Source: Methylobacterium sp.
GTDB lineage: Bacteria > Pseudomonadota > Alphaproteobacteria > Rhizobiales > Beijerinckiaceae
Assembly (NCBI RefSeq): GCF_019750675.1
Contig: NZ_JAIEOF010000372.1
Span: 1 to 46,803 of the forward strand
Length of the DNA: 46,803 nt
Direction: 5' to 3'
Shown here: piece by piece, positions 18,583-25,928 of the stretch
Numbering within the stretch: position 1 is the first letter of the stretch
How the letters are laid out: each line of letters opens with the position of its first letter
Position numbers and translations under genes: made by a program
Notes under the pieces: generated by a model
Seen by the model: only the letters and a program-made list of their open reading frames with translations
What the model was told of the DNA's origin: nothing
The model's database searches: none

Positions 18583-19452
18583 TCAACGCACGGGCAGGCG
18601 GGCGACGAAGGCGGTCACGAGGCGGGCGAGGTCGTCGCCCGCGCGGGCGGCCGCGGCCTTCGTCTCCGCATGATGGGGATCGCCCTCGCCGACGCCGGCC
18701 CCGAAATTGGTCACCACCGAGAGGGCCGCGACCCGCAGGCCGTAGAAGCGGGCCAGGATCACCTCCGGCACCGTCGACATGCCGACGAGGTCAGCCCCGA
18801 GGCACCCGGCCATGCGAACCTCAGCGGGCGTCTCGAAGCTCGGGCCGGAGAACCAAGCATAGACGCCCGCGTGCAGCGGGATGCCCGCCTCGGCGGCGGC
18901 GGCGGCCAGATGCGCCCGCAAGGCGGGGTCGTAAGCCCCGACCATCGGCACGAAGCGGGCGTCGCTGGCCTCGCCGACGAGCGGGTTGAGGCCTGAGAGG
19001 TTGATGTGGTCGCTCAAAGCCACGAGGCTGCCCGGCCCGGCGGCCGGCATCAGCGAGCCGGAGGCGTTGGTGAGGAGCAGGGCCTCCGCCCCGAGGGCAC
19101 GCACGACCCCGACCGGCACGCGCATCGCGGCGGCGTCGCCGGCCTCGTAGGCGTGGGCCCGACCTTCGAGAACCAGGACGCGCCGCCCGGCGAGCAGTCC
19201 CGCATGCAGGGCGCCGCCATGGCCGCTGACGCCGGGACGCGGAAATCCGGGGATCTCCGCGTAGGACACCGAGACCGTCTCCGCGAGCCGGCGCGCGAGC
19301 CCGCCGAGGCCGGTGCCGGTGACGACAGCGCAGGCGAAGGGGCTGCCGAGGCCCCGCGCCCGCAGGAGTCCGGCCGCGGCCTCGACGGCGGGCTCGGGTG
19401 CGCGTGGGCCCGAAGAGGGCAGATCGGGCTCGGGCGACTCCGGTTCAGACAT
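18583..19452 (-). CDS. punA: Purine-nucleoside phosphorylase
   Basis: A 289-residue trimeric-type PNP that cleaves purine (deoxy)nucleosides with phosphate. VVTGTGLGGLARRL (about 43-56) holds the phosphate loop. RAHAYEAGD, TNASGSLMPA, SDHINLSGLNPLVG and GVYAWFSGPSFETPAEVRM follow, and GMSTVPEVILARFYGLRV is the PNP signature. The start ATG at 19450-19452 overlaps the cdd stop by 8 bases. The alternative start at 19521 would run deep into cdd and is rejected. It is the second gene of the nucleoside operon. The tail past the gene contains an imperfect tandem duplication (18552-18581). Confidence 0.95.
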   Translation of the reverse strand: MSEPESPEPDLPSSGPRAPEPAVEAAAGLLRARGLGSPFACAVVTGTGLGGLARRLAETVSVSYAEIPGFPRPGVSGHGGALHAGLLAGRRVLVLEGRAHAYEAGDAAAMRVPVGVVRALGAEALLLTNASGSLMPAAGPGSLVALSDHINLSGLNPLVGEASDARFVPMVGAYDPALRAHLAAAAAEAGIPLHAGVYAWFSGPSFETPAEVRMAGCLGADLVGMSTVPEVILARFYGLRVAALSVVTNFGAGVGEGDPHHAETKAAAARAGDDLARLVTAFVARLPVR

Positions 19453-19855
19453 GACGGCCGAGGTTCTCCGGACCGAAGGATTCCGGCAGCAGGGTCGCGA
19501 GGGTGAAGGCGGCGCGCACACCCGCGCCGTCGGCGACGTGGATGATGACGTCGGGCCCGGCGAATTCGCGGATGCGCTGGCGGCACGCGCCGCAGGGCGT
19601 CACCAGGCCGGGCCCCGGACCGAGCACCAGCATCTCGGCGATCCCCCGCCCGCCCGCCGCTGCCATGGCGGCGATGGCACCGGCCTCGGCGCAGGTTCCG
19701 ACCGGATAGGCCGCGTTCTCGACATTGCAGCCGGCATGGACCGCGCCGTCCGCGTCGCGCAGGGCGGCCCCCACCGGGAAGCCCGAATAGGGCGCGTAGG
19801 CCCGCACCTGCGCAACGCGCGCGGCCTCGAACAACCGGGCGAGTTCCGGGCTCAT
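19445..19855 (-). CDS. cdd: Cytidine deaminase
   Basis: A 136-residue homotetrameric-type cytidine deaminase producing (deoxy)uridine and ammonia. Zinc ligands are visible: Cys55 in GTCAEAGAI with the catalytic Glu57, and Cys88/Cys91 in TPCGACRQR. NVENAAYP (44-51) binds the ribose. It is the first gene of cdd-punA-deoC-deoA, all on the minus strand with overlaps or short gaps. The start codon lies in a run of three 15-base repeats; an upstream reading frame of about 15 codons ends in ATGA over this ATG. Confidence 0.96.
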   Translation of the reverse strand: MSPELARLFEAARVAQVRAYAPYSGFPVGAALRDADGAVHAGCNVENAAYPVGTCAEAGAIAAMAAAGGRGIAEMLVLGPGPGLVTPCGACRQRIREFAGPDVIIHVADGAGVRAAFTLATLLPESFGPENLGRHV

Positions 19856-19865
19856 GCGGACGGGT

Positions 19866-19903
19866 TCATGCAGGTCAGGATCATGCGGGTCAGGATCATG
19901 CGG
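19866..19903. repeat. 15-base tandem repeat upstream of cdd
   Basis: TCATGCAGGTCAGGA at 19866-19880, TCATGCGGGTCAGGA at 19881-19895 and TCATGCGG at 19896-19903, with a further TCATGCGGA containing the cdd start at 19852. On the minus strand it encodes a five-residue repeat (MILTR/MILTC). Confidence 0.85.
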
Positions 19904-20050
19904 AGTGTCGACGCTGCGGCATCCCGCAGCTTAAGGCACCAAGCGCCGGACCTGTCGAGGGTGTTGCGCGAAGGTCTCGCGCGCGCTGATCGACAGCGGG
20001 CGGTGGCACCCATATGAGGGGAGGGGACCGAGCGGGAGGCGACGGGAATC

Positions 20051-20272
20051 ATGTTGGGACGATTCGAGCGGGGAGCCTCCGGCGAGGCGGTGGTCGAGTA
20101 CGGTGACGGCACCATGCGGGTGGTCAAGCCCGGCAGCTTCGTGCGCTGCGCGGTGACGGGCGAGCCGATCGCCCTCGACGCCCTGCGCTACTGGAGCGCG
20201 GCGCGGCAGGAAGCCTATGTCAGCCCCGAGGCGGTGATGAAGCGCCTCGCCGAGTTCGGGCGCCCGGCCTAG
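20051..20272 (+). CDS. DUF2093 domain-containing protein
   Basis: A 73-residue protein typical of DUF2093: GEAVVEYGDGTMRVVKPGSF, then VRCAVTGEPIALDALRYWS and ARQEAYVSPEAVMKRL. Almost all conserved positions are present, including the CAVTG turn and the RYWS..RQEAY segment. The family is restricted mainly to alphaproteobacteria and has no known role. The ATG at 20051 is preceded by GACGGGAATC. Its stop (20270-20272) overlaps the lpxK stop (20269-20271) on the other strand, so the two convergent genes share bases and have no terminator between them. Confidence 0.9.
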   Translation: MLGRFERGASGEAVVEYGDGTMRVVKPGSFVRCAVTGEPIALDALRYWSAARQEAYVSPEAVMKRLAEFGRPA

Positions 20273-21249
20273 ACGGAGCGTCCCAGGACCGCGCCGAGCT
20301 GCGTGCGCAGGGCGGCCGGATCGGCGAAGTCCAGGCGCACGGGCAGCACCGCTACGCGTTCCGCGAAGGGGCGGGCGAGGCGGACATGGTCCTTGGCCGT
20401 GGTGACGAGATCGGCCCCCAGGCTCCGTGCCTCGAGGGCGAGCCGGTCGGTGTCGCGGGTCGTGTAGGGGTGGTGATCCGGGAAGGCGCGGGTGGCGACG
20501 ATCGCGGCCCCGGCCTCGCGCAGGCTCGCGAAGAATTTTTCCGGGCGGCCGATGCCCGCGAAGGCCAGGACGCGCCGCTGGCTAAAATCGCCACCGGGCA
20601 CGAGACGCGCGCGGTGGACGGGCAGGCCCCGGGCGCGAGCCGCCTCCGCGACGGGCTCGGCCTTCGGCCCGTCGCCGACGAGCACGAGACCGTGGACGTG
20701 GCGCCATTGCCGGGCGAGGGGCGCCCGCAGGGGTCCCGCGGGGAAGGTCCGCCCGTTGCCGATCCCGGCGCCGGCATCCAGCACCGCGAAGGCGAGGTCC
20801 TTGGCGAGGCTCGGGTTCTGCAGGCCGTCATCCAGCACCACGATGTCGGCGCCCTGCTCCGCGCAGAGCCGGGCCCCGGCCGGACGATCCCGGGACAGGA
20901 CTGTCGGGCCGGCCCGGGCCAGGACCAGCGCCTCGTCGCCGGCCTCGTCCGCGCCGTGCCGGTCCGGATCGACCGGTACGGGGCCGGACAGGCGCCCGCC
21001 ATAGCCGCGGGTCAGGAAGGCAGGGCGCGCGCCGAGTTCGCGCAGCAGGGCCGCGAGGGCGATGGCGGTCGGGGTCTTTCCGGCGCCGCCGAGGGTGAAG
21101 TTCCCCACGCAGAGGACGGGGCAGGGGCCCCGGGCACCGGCCCGGTCCATGCGCGCGGCGGTGTGGCGCCCGTAGAGAGCGCCGAGGGGCCCGAGGAGGC
21201 GCGCGAGGGGGTGAGCGGACGGCCCGTCCCAAAAGATGGGCGCGCGCAT
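20269..21249 (-). CDS. lpxK: Tetraacyldisaccharide 4'-kinase
   Basis: A 326-residue inner-membrane-associated kinase that phosphorylates the 4' position of the lipid A disaccharide to form lipid IVA. The N-terminal hydrophobic segment (ARLLGPLGALYG) precedes a Walker A loop, GGAGKTP, at 54-60. DDGLQNPSLAKD and FPAGPLRAPLARQ are family motifs, and the C-terminus has AFPDHHPYT and VTTAKDHVRL. The start ATG is at 21247-21249. The waaA gene ends 10 bases upstream, and the DUF374 gene precedes waaA, forming one lipid A/Kdo operon. Confidence 0.95.
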   Translation of the reverse strand: MRAPIFWDGPSAHPLARLLGPLGALYGRHTAARMDRAGARGPCPVLCVGNFTLGGAGKTPTAIALAALLRELGARPAFLTRGYGGRLSGPVPVDPDRHGADEAGDEALVLARAGPTVLSRDRPAGARLCAEQGADIVVLDDGLQNPSLAKDLAFAVLDAGAGIGNGRTFPAGPLRAPLARQWRHVHGLVLVGDGPKAEPVAEAARARGLPVHRARLVPGGDFSQRRVLAFAGIGRPEKFFASLREAGAAIVATRAFPDHHPYTTRDTDRLALEARSLGADLVTTAKDHVRLARPFAERVAVLPVRLDFADPAALRTQLGAVLGRSV

Positions 21250-21259
21250 CAGGCCCGCC

Positions 21260-22567
21260 TCACGAGGCCGCCATCGCCCGGAGATTCATCTGCGCGATGA
21301 AGGGATCGAGCACCGTGAAGGTACGGGCGACCGCGCCCTCCAGGGGACGGAGGGCGGCCGCGCCCGCCCGGTTCATCGCCTCGATGCGGGGGCGATCCCC
21401 GAGCAGGTCGTTCAGGGTCGCGGCGAGGTCGTCGGCATCGGCCACCGAGAGGGCACCGCCGGCCGCGTCGAGGGCACGGTAGACCTGGGTGAAGTTGTGG
21501 ATGTGCGGCCCGTGCAGCACGGCCGCGCGCAGGCGGGTCGGCTCGATCGGGTTCTGGCCGCCATGGGGCACCAGGGAGCCCCCGAGATAGACGATGCGGC
21601 CGAGCCGGTAGAACAGGCCGAGCTCGCCCAGGGTGTCGGCCACGTAGACATCGACGCCGCCATGGGGACGCCCGCCCTGCGAGCGGCGGGCGGTCGCGAG
21701 CCTTTCCCGCGCGGCGCAGGCCGCGACGTCGCCGCCGCGATGGGGGTGGCGCGGGACCACGATGGTTAACAGGCGCGGCCAGCGCGCCCGCAGGGTGGCG
21801 TGGGCGCGGGCGGCCATGGCGTCCTCGCCCGGATGGGTGCTCGCCGCCACCCAGACGGGGCGGTCGCCGATGAGGTCGCGCAGATGGGCCAATTGCTGGC
21901 CGTCCGCCGGAGGCACCTCGGAATCGTATTTCAGGTTGCCGGCGATGCTGACACGCGGTGCCCCGAGGCGCCGGAAGCGGTCGGCATCGTCGTCGGTCTG
22001 GGCAAGGCAGATCGTGATGCGCGCCAGCAGCGCCTCGGCGGTGCGGGGCGCGCGTGCCCAGCCCCGGGCCGAGCGCTCGGACATCCGCGCGTTGACGACG
22101 AGAATGGGGATGCCGCGCGCGTGCAACGAGACCACGGTGTTGGGCCAGATCTCGGATTCGGCCACCAGGGCGAGGTCCGGGCGCCAGTGGTCGAGGAAGC
22201 GCCCGATCCAGCGGGGCGCGTCGAGGGGCATGTACTGGTGCACGGCCCCGGCCGGAAGGCGCCGGCCGATCAGCTCCGCGGCGCTGCGCGTGCCCGTGGT
22301 GACGAGGACCGAGAAACCCCGCGCGATCATCCCGTCCACGAGGCCGACGAGGGAGAGCGCCTCGCCGACGCTGGCCCCGTGCATCCAGACGAGGCGCCCG
22401 AAGGGACGGGCTCGGCCGGGCAGGCCGCGGCGCTCGGCGAGGCGGCCCGGATCCTCCTTGCCCCGCCGAGAGCGCCAGGCGAGCAGGCCGGCCAGCGCCG
22501 GCTCCCCGAGATAGAGCCCGTAGCGATACGTCCTCAGGATCGTGGTGAGGGGCGGAGCCTTGCGCAT
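21260..22567 (-). CDS. waaA: 3-deoxy-D-manno-octulosonic acid (Kdo) transferase
   Basis: A 435-residue GT-B glycosyltransferase that adds Kdo to lipid IVA at the inner membrane. An N-terminal hydrophobic anchor is followed by the Kdo-transferase motif WMHGASVGEALS (about 61-72), with its catalytic Glu. AESEIWPNTV and VVNARMSERSARGWAR lie in the acceptor half, and the donor domain has AASTHPGED, VPRHPHRG and GGSLVPHGGQNPIEP. The start is taken as ATG 22567; GTG 22576 (three codons upstream, forming GTGA with the DUF374 stop) is equally possible. Translational coupling is likely in either case. Confidence 0.95.
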   Translation of the reverse strand: MRKAPPLTTILRTYRYGLYLGEPALAGLLAWRSRRGKEDPGRLAERRGLPGRARPFGRLVWMHGASVGEALSLVGLVDGMIARGFSVLVTTGTRSAAELIGRRLPAGAVHQYMPLDAPRWIGRFLDHWRPDLALVAESEIWPNTVVSLHARGIPILVVNARMSERSARGWARAPRTAEALLARITICLAQTDDDADRFRRLGAPRVSIAGNLKYDSEVPPADGQQLAHLRDLIGDRPVWVAASTHPGEDAMAARAHATLRARWPRLLTIVVPRHPHRGGDVAACAARERLATARRSQGGRPHGGVDVYVADTLGELGLFYRLGRIVYLGGSLVPHGGQNPIEPTRLRAAVLHGPHIHNFTQVYRALDAAGGALSVADADDLAATLNDLLGDRPRIEAMNRAGAAALRPLEGAVARTFTVLDPFIAQMNLRAMAAS

Positions 22568-22572
22568 GGTCT

Positions 22573-23331
22573 TCACGCCGGGCTGCCCACACGGTCGGGG
22601 CCGGGGACCGGGTCGGGGCTCCCGACACGGTCGGGACGGCCGACCAGGGTGTAGGCGCGATCGTGGACCCGGTTCATCTCGGCCTCGAGTTGCTGGCGCA
22701 AGGCCTCGAAGGCCTCGGGCGCGACGTCGCGGGGGACGCGGATCGGCGTTCCGAACACCATCGCGCCCCGCCCGAAGGGCAGGCCGAGGCAGGCCCGATC
22801 CCAGGAATTGAAGCGCCAGTGCCGGCTCGTCACCACGGCGACCGGAACGATGGGCCGGCCGGAGAAGCGCGCGAGGGTGAGGATGCCCGCATCCGCCCGG
22901 CGCGAGATCTTCGGCACGTCCGCGCTGAAGGCCACGGTCTCGCCGTCCTTGAGCGCGCGCAGCATGGCGCGCAAGCCCTCGGCCCCGCCCTTGGCCCGCG
23001 CGTCCCGGACCACGCGTCCGCGAGCCCCCGAGGCCCGGATCACGCGCACGCCCATGCGGGTCAGCGCAATGGTATTTACGTTGCCGTCGGCCGACCGGGA
23101 GATGATCGTGGCGATCCGGTCGTGCGGTCGCTTCATGAACGAGATCATCGTGTGCTGGCCGTGCCACATGCCGGCGATGAACGGGCCGAGGCCGTCGAGC
23201 CAGGGATCGGGGTCGGTCGGCTCCACCGTGAAGCGGTTCGTCCGGCGCACGAGGCGCAGGTAGCCGCCGGCCACGACACCGAGGGCCTGCTGGACCGCGG
23301 CTGAGCGGCCGATCCGTTTGATGAGGCTCAT
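22573..23331 (-). CDS. DUF374 lysophospholipid acyltransferase-like protein
   Basis: A 252-residue protein of the DUF374/LpxL-like acyltransferase fold. GPFIAGMWHGQHTMISFM holds the H-x4-like active-site region, followed by IATIISRSADGNV, GARGRVVRDARAKGG and FSADVPKISRRADAGIL. The gene begins with a hydrophobic N-terminus and heads the DUF374-waaA-lpxK operon, so a lipid A acyl or lysolipid role is inferred from context only. The C-terminus is an imperfect PDRVGSP duplication (36-base period at 22580-22635), unlike the conserved part. The ATG is at 23329-23331. Confidence 0.85.
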   Translation of the reverse strand: MSLIKRIGRSAAVQQALGVVAGGYLRLVRRTNRFTVEPTDPDPWLDGLGPFIAGMWHGQHTMISFMKRPHDRIATIISRSADGNVNTIALTRMGVRVIRASGARGRVVRDARAKGGAEGLRAMLRALKDGETVAFSADVPKISRRADAGILTLARFSGRPIVPVAVVTSRHWRFNSWDRACLGLPFGRGAMVFGTPIRVPRDVAPEAFEALRQQLEAEMNRVHDRAYTLVGRPDRVGSPDPVPGPDRVGSPA

Positions 23332-23538
23332 GCCATCGCTTTCGCGTCGCGGCCCCTCGTGGGTGCCGGCCCCGTCGCGGCCGGACTCCGGCGATGGCCG
23401 CGGGGCCTTCTGGCGCCCGGCCCCCCGCGGGCCGCCGCCGATTTCGGTCGGGCGCTGTCTATCTCCGATCCGGGACCCGGCGCAACGCCGCCCCGCGCCC
23501 GGCGCGGACAGGAAGACCTACATGTCGCCATCAGGCCC

Positions 23539-23581
23539 TTGTTTGGAGCTATTCCAGTCTGTAGATTGGAATAGCTCCAAA
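23539..23581 (+). promoter_or_regulatory. Sigma-70-like promoter embedded in a perfect 15-base inverted repeat
   Basis: TTTGGAGCTATTCCA (23542-23556) and TGGAATAGCTCCAAA (23567-23581) are exact inverted copies around a 10-base centre. TTGTTT at 23539-23544 and TAGATT at 23562-23567 are 17 bases apart, so a -35/-10 pair lies within the dyad. Each arm is itself a rough TTGGA-N5-TCCA(A) dyad. The element ends 13 bases before the VIT-like gene's ATG. An operator bound by a dimer, or a 5'-leader hairpin, are both possible. Confidence 0.65.
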
Positions 23582-23594
23582 GAAGGCCCCCACT

Positions 23595-24170
23595 ATGATC
23601 GGACATCCCGCCCACGCCTCCGCAGGCTCCCCGGATCTGCCGGCCCACCCGGATCTCCCGGGTCCATCGCCCCATCCCGATGCGGAGGCGCGGCGCGCCT
23701 TCGTGCTGCGCTACGTGCAGCCGGGCCTTGCCGGGCTGATCGATGGCTCGGTCTCGACGCTGGCCCCCATCTTCGCCGCCGCCTTCGCCACCCACAGCAA
23801 CGGCGCGACCTTCCTGGTCGGCCTGGCGGCGTCCATCGGCGCGGGCATCAGCATGGGCTTCACCGAGGCCCTGTCCGACGACGGGGCGATCACGGGCCGG
23901 GGCACGCCGTGGATGCGTGGGCTCGTCTGCGGCATCATGACCACGCTCGGCGGCCTCGGGCACACGCTGCCCTACGCGATCCCCGATCACTGGCCGAACG
24001 CCTTTTGGCTCGCGACGGCGCTCGCCATGCTGGTGGTGGTGGTGGAACTCCTCGCGATCTCGGCGATCCGGACCCGCTACATGGCCACTCCGTTCTGGCG
24101 CGCGACCCTGCAGGTGGTGCTCGGGGGCGCCCTCGTTCTGGTGGCCGGCATCGTCATCGGAAGCGCGTGA
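23595..24170 (+). CDS. VIT/CCC1-like membrane protein (MbfA C-terminal domain-like)
   Basis: A 191-residue membrane protein. After a Pro/His/Asp-rich N-terminus, RYVQPGLAGLIDGSVSTLAP (39-58) begins a vacuolar-iron-transporter-like domain with four or five membrane segments. VGLAASIGAGISMGFTEALS and GGLGHTLPYAIPDHW match the membrane half of MbfA, the rhizobial iron exporter. The N-terminal ferritin-like (Er) domain of MbfA is absent, so this is a VIT domain alone. Iron or manganese efflux is plausible but inferred. ATG 23595 has AGAAGG eight bases upstream and lies 13 bases after the operator-like inverted repeat. Confidence 0.82.
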   Translation: MIGHPAHASAGSPDLPAHPDLPGPSPHPDAEARRAFVLRYVQPGLAGLIDGSVSTLAPIFAAAFATHSNGATFLVGLAASIGAGISMGFTEALSDDGAITGRGTPWMRGLVCGIMTTLGGLGHTLPYAIPDHWPNAFWLATALAMLVVVVELLAISAIRTRYMATPFWRATLQVVLGGALVLVAGIVIGSA

Positions 24171-24260
24171 GGATTGGGCCCGCGGGTTGACCCCCGGGCC
24201 CGGAAGGGGCGATGGCGGGCGCCACGCGCCCGATCACCCGCCGACCCCAACCGGAGGACG

Positions 24261-25160
24261 ATGTTCCGCCTCGCCCATCTGACAGACCCGCATGTGGGAC
24301 CCCTGACGCGGCCGCGCCTGCGCCAGCTCCTCAGCAAGCGCGCCACCGGCTACGTGAACTGGCAGCGCGGCCGCAAGGACGCGCACGACATGGAGGTTCT
24401 CGCCGCCCTCGTGGCGGACCTGCGCGCCCAGGGACACGACCACGTGGCCTGCACGGGCGACCTCTGCAACATCGGCCTGCCCAGCGAATGGTCCACCGCG
24501 AAGGTCTTTCTGGAGGCCCTGGGGGCGCCCGATACCGTCAGCTTCGTGCCCGGCAACCACGATGCCTACGTGCGCGGCTCCCTGGAAGGCCTGCTCCATG
24601 CCTGCGGTGCCTGGACCTCCGGCGATGACGGCCTCCAGGGCCATTTCCCCTATCTGCGCCGGCGCGGACCCGTGGCCCTGGTCGGCCTGTCCTCGGCGAT
24701 TCCCACCAAGCCCTTCGCGGCCACCGGCCGACTCGGACCGGCACAGATCGCGGCGGCCGAGGCCTTGCTCGTCGCCCTGGCGGCGGAGCCGGAGCCGCCT
24801 TGCCGCGTCGTGATGATCCACCACCCATCGCATCCCGGCGGGACGACGCCGGCGCGCGCCCTCATGGACGCGGGGACCTTCACGGCGATGATCGGACGGG
24901 TGGGGGCGGAGTTGATCCTGCACGGCCACAACCACGTGCGCAGCGTGGCCTTCGTGCCGGGGCCGGACGGGGCGGCGATCCCGGTGGTCGGGGCCGCCTC
25001 CGCCTCGGCGCGGGGGGACGCGCGGCACCACCGCGCGAGCTATCACCTCTATACTATCACCCGCGAAGGGACGGGATACGCCGTCGCGGGTGTTGAGCGC
25101 GGTCTCACGGAGACCGGCAACATCGCGGATCTGGGTCCGCTCAAGCTCACCCGGCCCTGA
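24261..25160 (+). CDS. Calcineurin-like metallophosphoesterase
   Basis: A 299-residue phosphoesterase resembling the CpdA cyclic-nucleotide phosphodiesterase group. Metal-binding motifs occur in order: LTDPHVG (6-12), CTGDLCNIG, VPGNHDAY, MIHHPSHPGG and HGHNHVRS. This is the full D-x-H / GD / GNHD / H / GHxH set for a binuclear centre. The substrate is not predictable from sequence. ATG 24261 is preceded by CCGGAGGACG; an ORF extended to 24174 lacks conservation. It lies 90 bases after the VIT-like gene on the same strand. Confidence 0.9.
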   Translation: MFRLAHLTDPHVGPLTRPRLRQLLSKRATGYVNWQRGRKDAHDMEVLAALVADLRAQGHDHVACTGDLCNIGLPSEWSTAKVFLEALGAPDTVSFVPGNHDAYVRGSLEGLLHACGAWTSGDDGLQGHFPYLRRRGPVALVGLSSAIPTKPFAATGRLGPAQIAAAEALLVALAAEPEPPCRVVMIHHPSHPGGTTPARALMDAGTFTAMIGRVGAELILHGHNHVRSVAFVPGPDGAAIPVVGAASASARGDARHHRASYHLYTITREGTGYAVAGVERGLTETGNIADLGPLKLTRP

Positions 25161-25186
25161 GCCGAGCCGGGCGAGTTCGTAAGCAG

Positions 25187-25339
25187 TCAGGCGTATGCGA
25201 GGATGCCGGGGCGCAAGCTCAGGCTCGCCTCGTAACGCTCGGCCTGAAGGCGCGTCAGGCCGCTGACGAGGACGGCTTCGCCGCGATAGACCGTGTAGGT
25301 GCCGTCATGGGTCGGCTTCACGCGAATCACGTTGGACAT
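25187..25339 (-). CDS. Small hypothetical protein
   Basis: A 50-residue ORF from ATG 25337-25339 (MSNVIRVKPTHDGTYTVYRG). The sequence has a strand-turn-strand character (GTYTVYRGEAVLVSGLTR) and then a helical LQAERYEASLSL. An AGGGTG element lies upstream. No family is recognised. A longer frame to 25459 would begin in a lower-GC stretch and lacks support. On the minus strand TTGCGT and AAGGAT about 17 bases apart could be its promoter. It lies 26 bases from the convergent metallophosphoesterase. Confidence 0.55.
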   Translation of the reverse strand: MSNVIRVKPTHDGTYTVYRGEAVLVSGLTRLQAERYEASLSLRPGILAYA

Positions 25340-25704
25340 GGCTGTCACCCTGTCGAGAAGGTTAAAACGCGAAGTGTTTCGGCGGAGACCAATCCTTAAC
25401 GCGGTCTTCAGACTACGCAAGTGCCTCGCCCGACTACGCAGGACAAATTTGTCCCGCAACGCAGCGCTATATTCAGTATTTCAGGGCGTTCGACGGGAAT
25501 AGCCCGAAGTTTCAACGAACCAACCCGGTTGCACCGCAATATAATTTTCTGAGGATGCCGGGCGATTTCATCCGGCGCGCGGACCGGCGGCTTCGCACCA
25601 TCGCGGAACACGATGATGCCGAACACGGGAAGACGCGCGATGCGAACACTTCACGCGGCACTGAATCAATTAGGAGACGGGAGTTAAGCCTGCAGGTGGA
25701 GGCT
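25340..25704. other. Lower-GC non-coding stretch
   Basis: 365 bases with visibly more A/T than the surroundings. It contains a perfect 14-base palindrome, GGACAAATTTGTCC, at 25441-25454, a doubled GACTACGCA, and an AT-rich run near 25540-25553. ORFs here run antisense into the tRNA or have no convincing start. It may hold promoters for the small ORF or a decayed insert next to the tRNA 3' end. Confidence 0.4.
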
Positions 25705-25779
25705 TGGCGCGCCCACGGGGAATCGAACCCCGGTCTGATCCGTGAGAGGGACCTGTCCTAACCGCTAGACGATGGGCGC
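25705..25779 (-). tRNA. tRNA-Glu (anticodon CTC)
   Basis: A complete cloverleaf on the minus strand: acceptor GCGCCCA/TGGGCGC, a D arm containing AGCGGTTA, an anticodon arm GGTCC-CTCTCAC-GGATC with anticodon CTC at 25746-25744 (reads GAG), a four-base variable loop, a T arm CGGGG-TTCGATT-CCCCG, discriminator G and an encoded CCA (25707-25705). Length 75 bases with CCA. A weak AAGCCT/AGGCTT hairpin lies downstream. Confidence 0.97.
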
Positions 25780-25928
25780 GGACCGGAGGGAAGCATTGGC
25801 CGACCGCTGCTGCGATCAGTGCTTCCCGGCCGATGGGCGATCGTATAGCGAGGGTCGCGCGGCGCCACAAGACCCGAAATGACCGGATCGCCGCCCGACC
25901 GACATTTTTGAATCGAAGGACCACTTCC

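Noticed and set aside
23542..23581. Naming the dyad an Irr/ICE box
   Set aside because: The TTTAGAA/TTCTAAA consensus does not fit: spacing is one base too long and several positions differ.
25555..25761. 68-codon plus-strand ORF crossing the tRNA
   Set aside because: Its second half is the antisense of tRNA-Glu; no family and no ribosome site.
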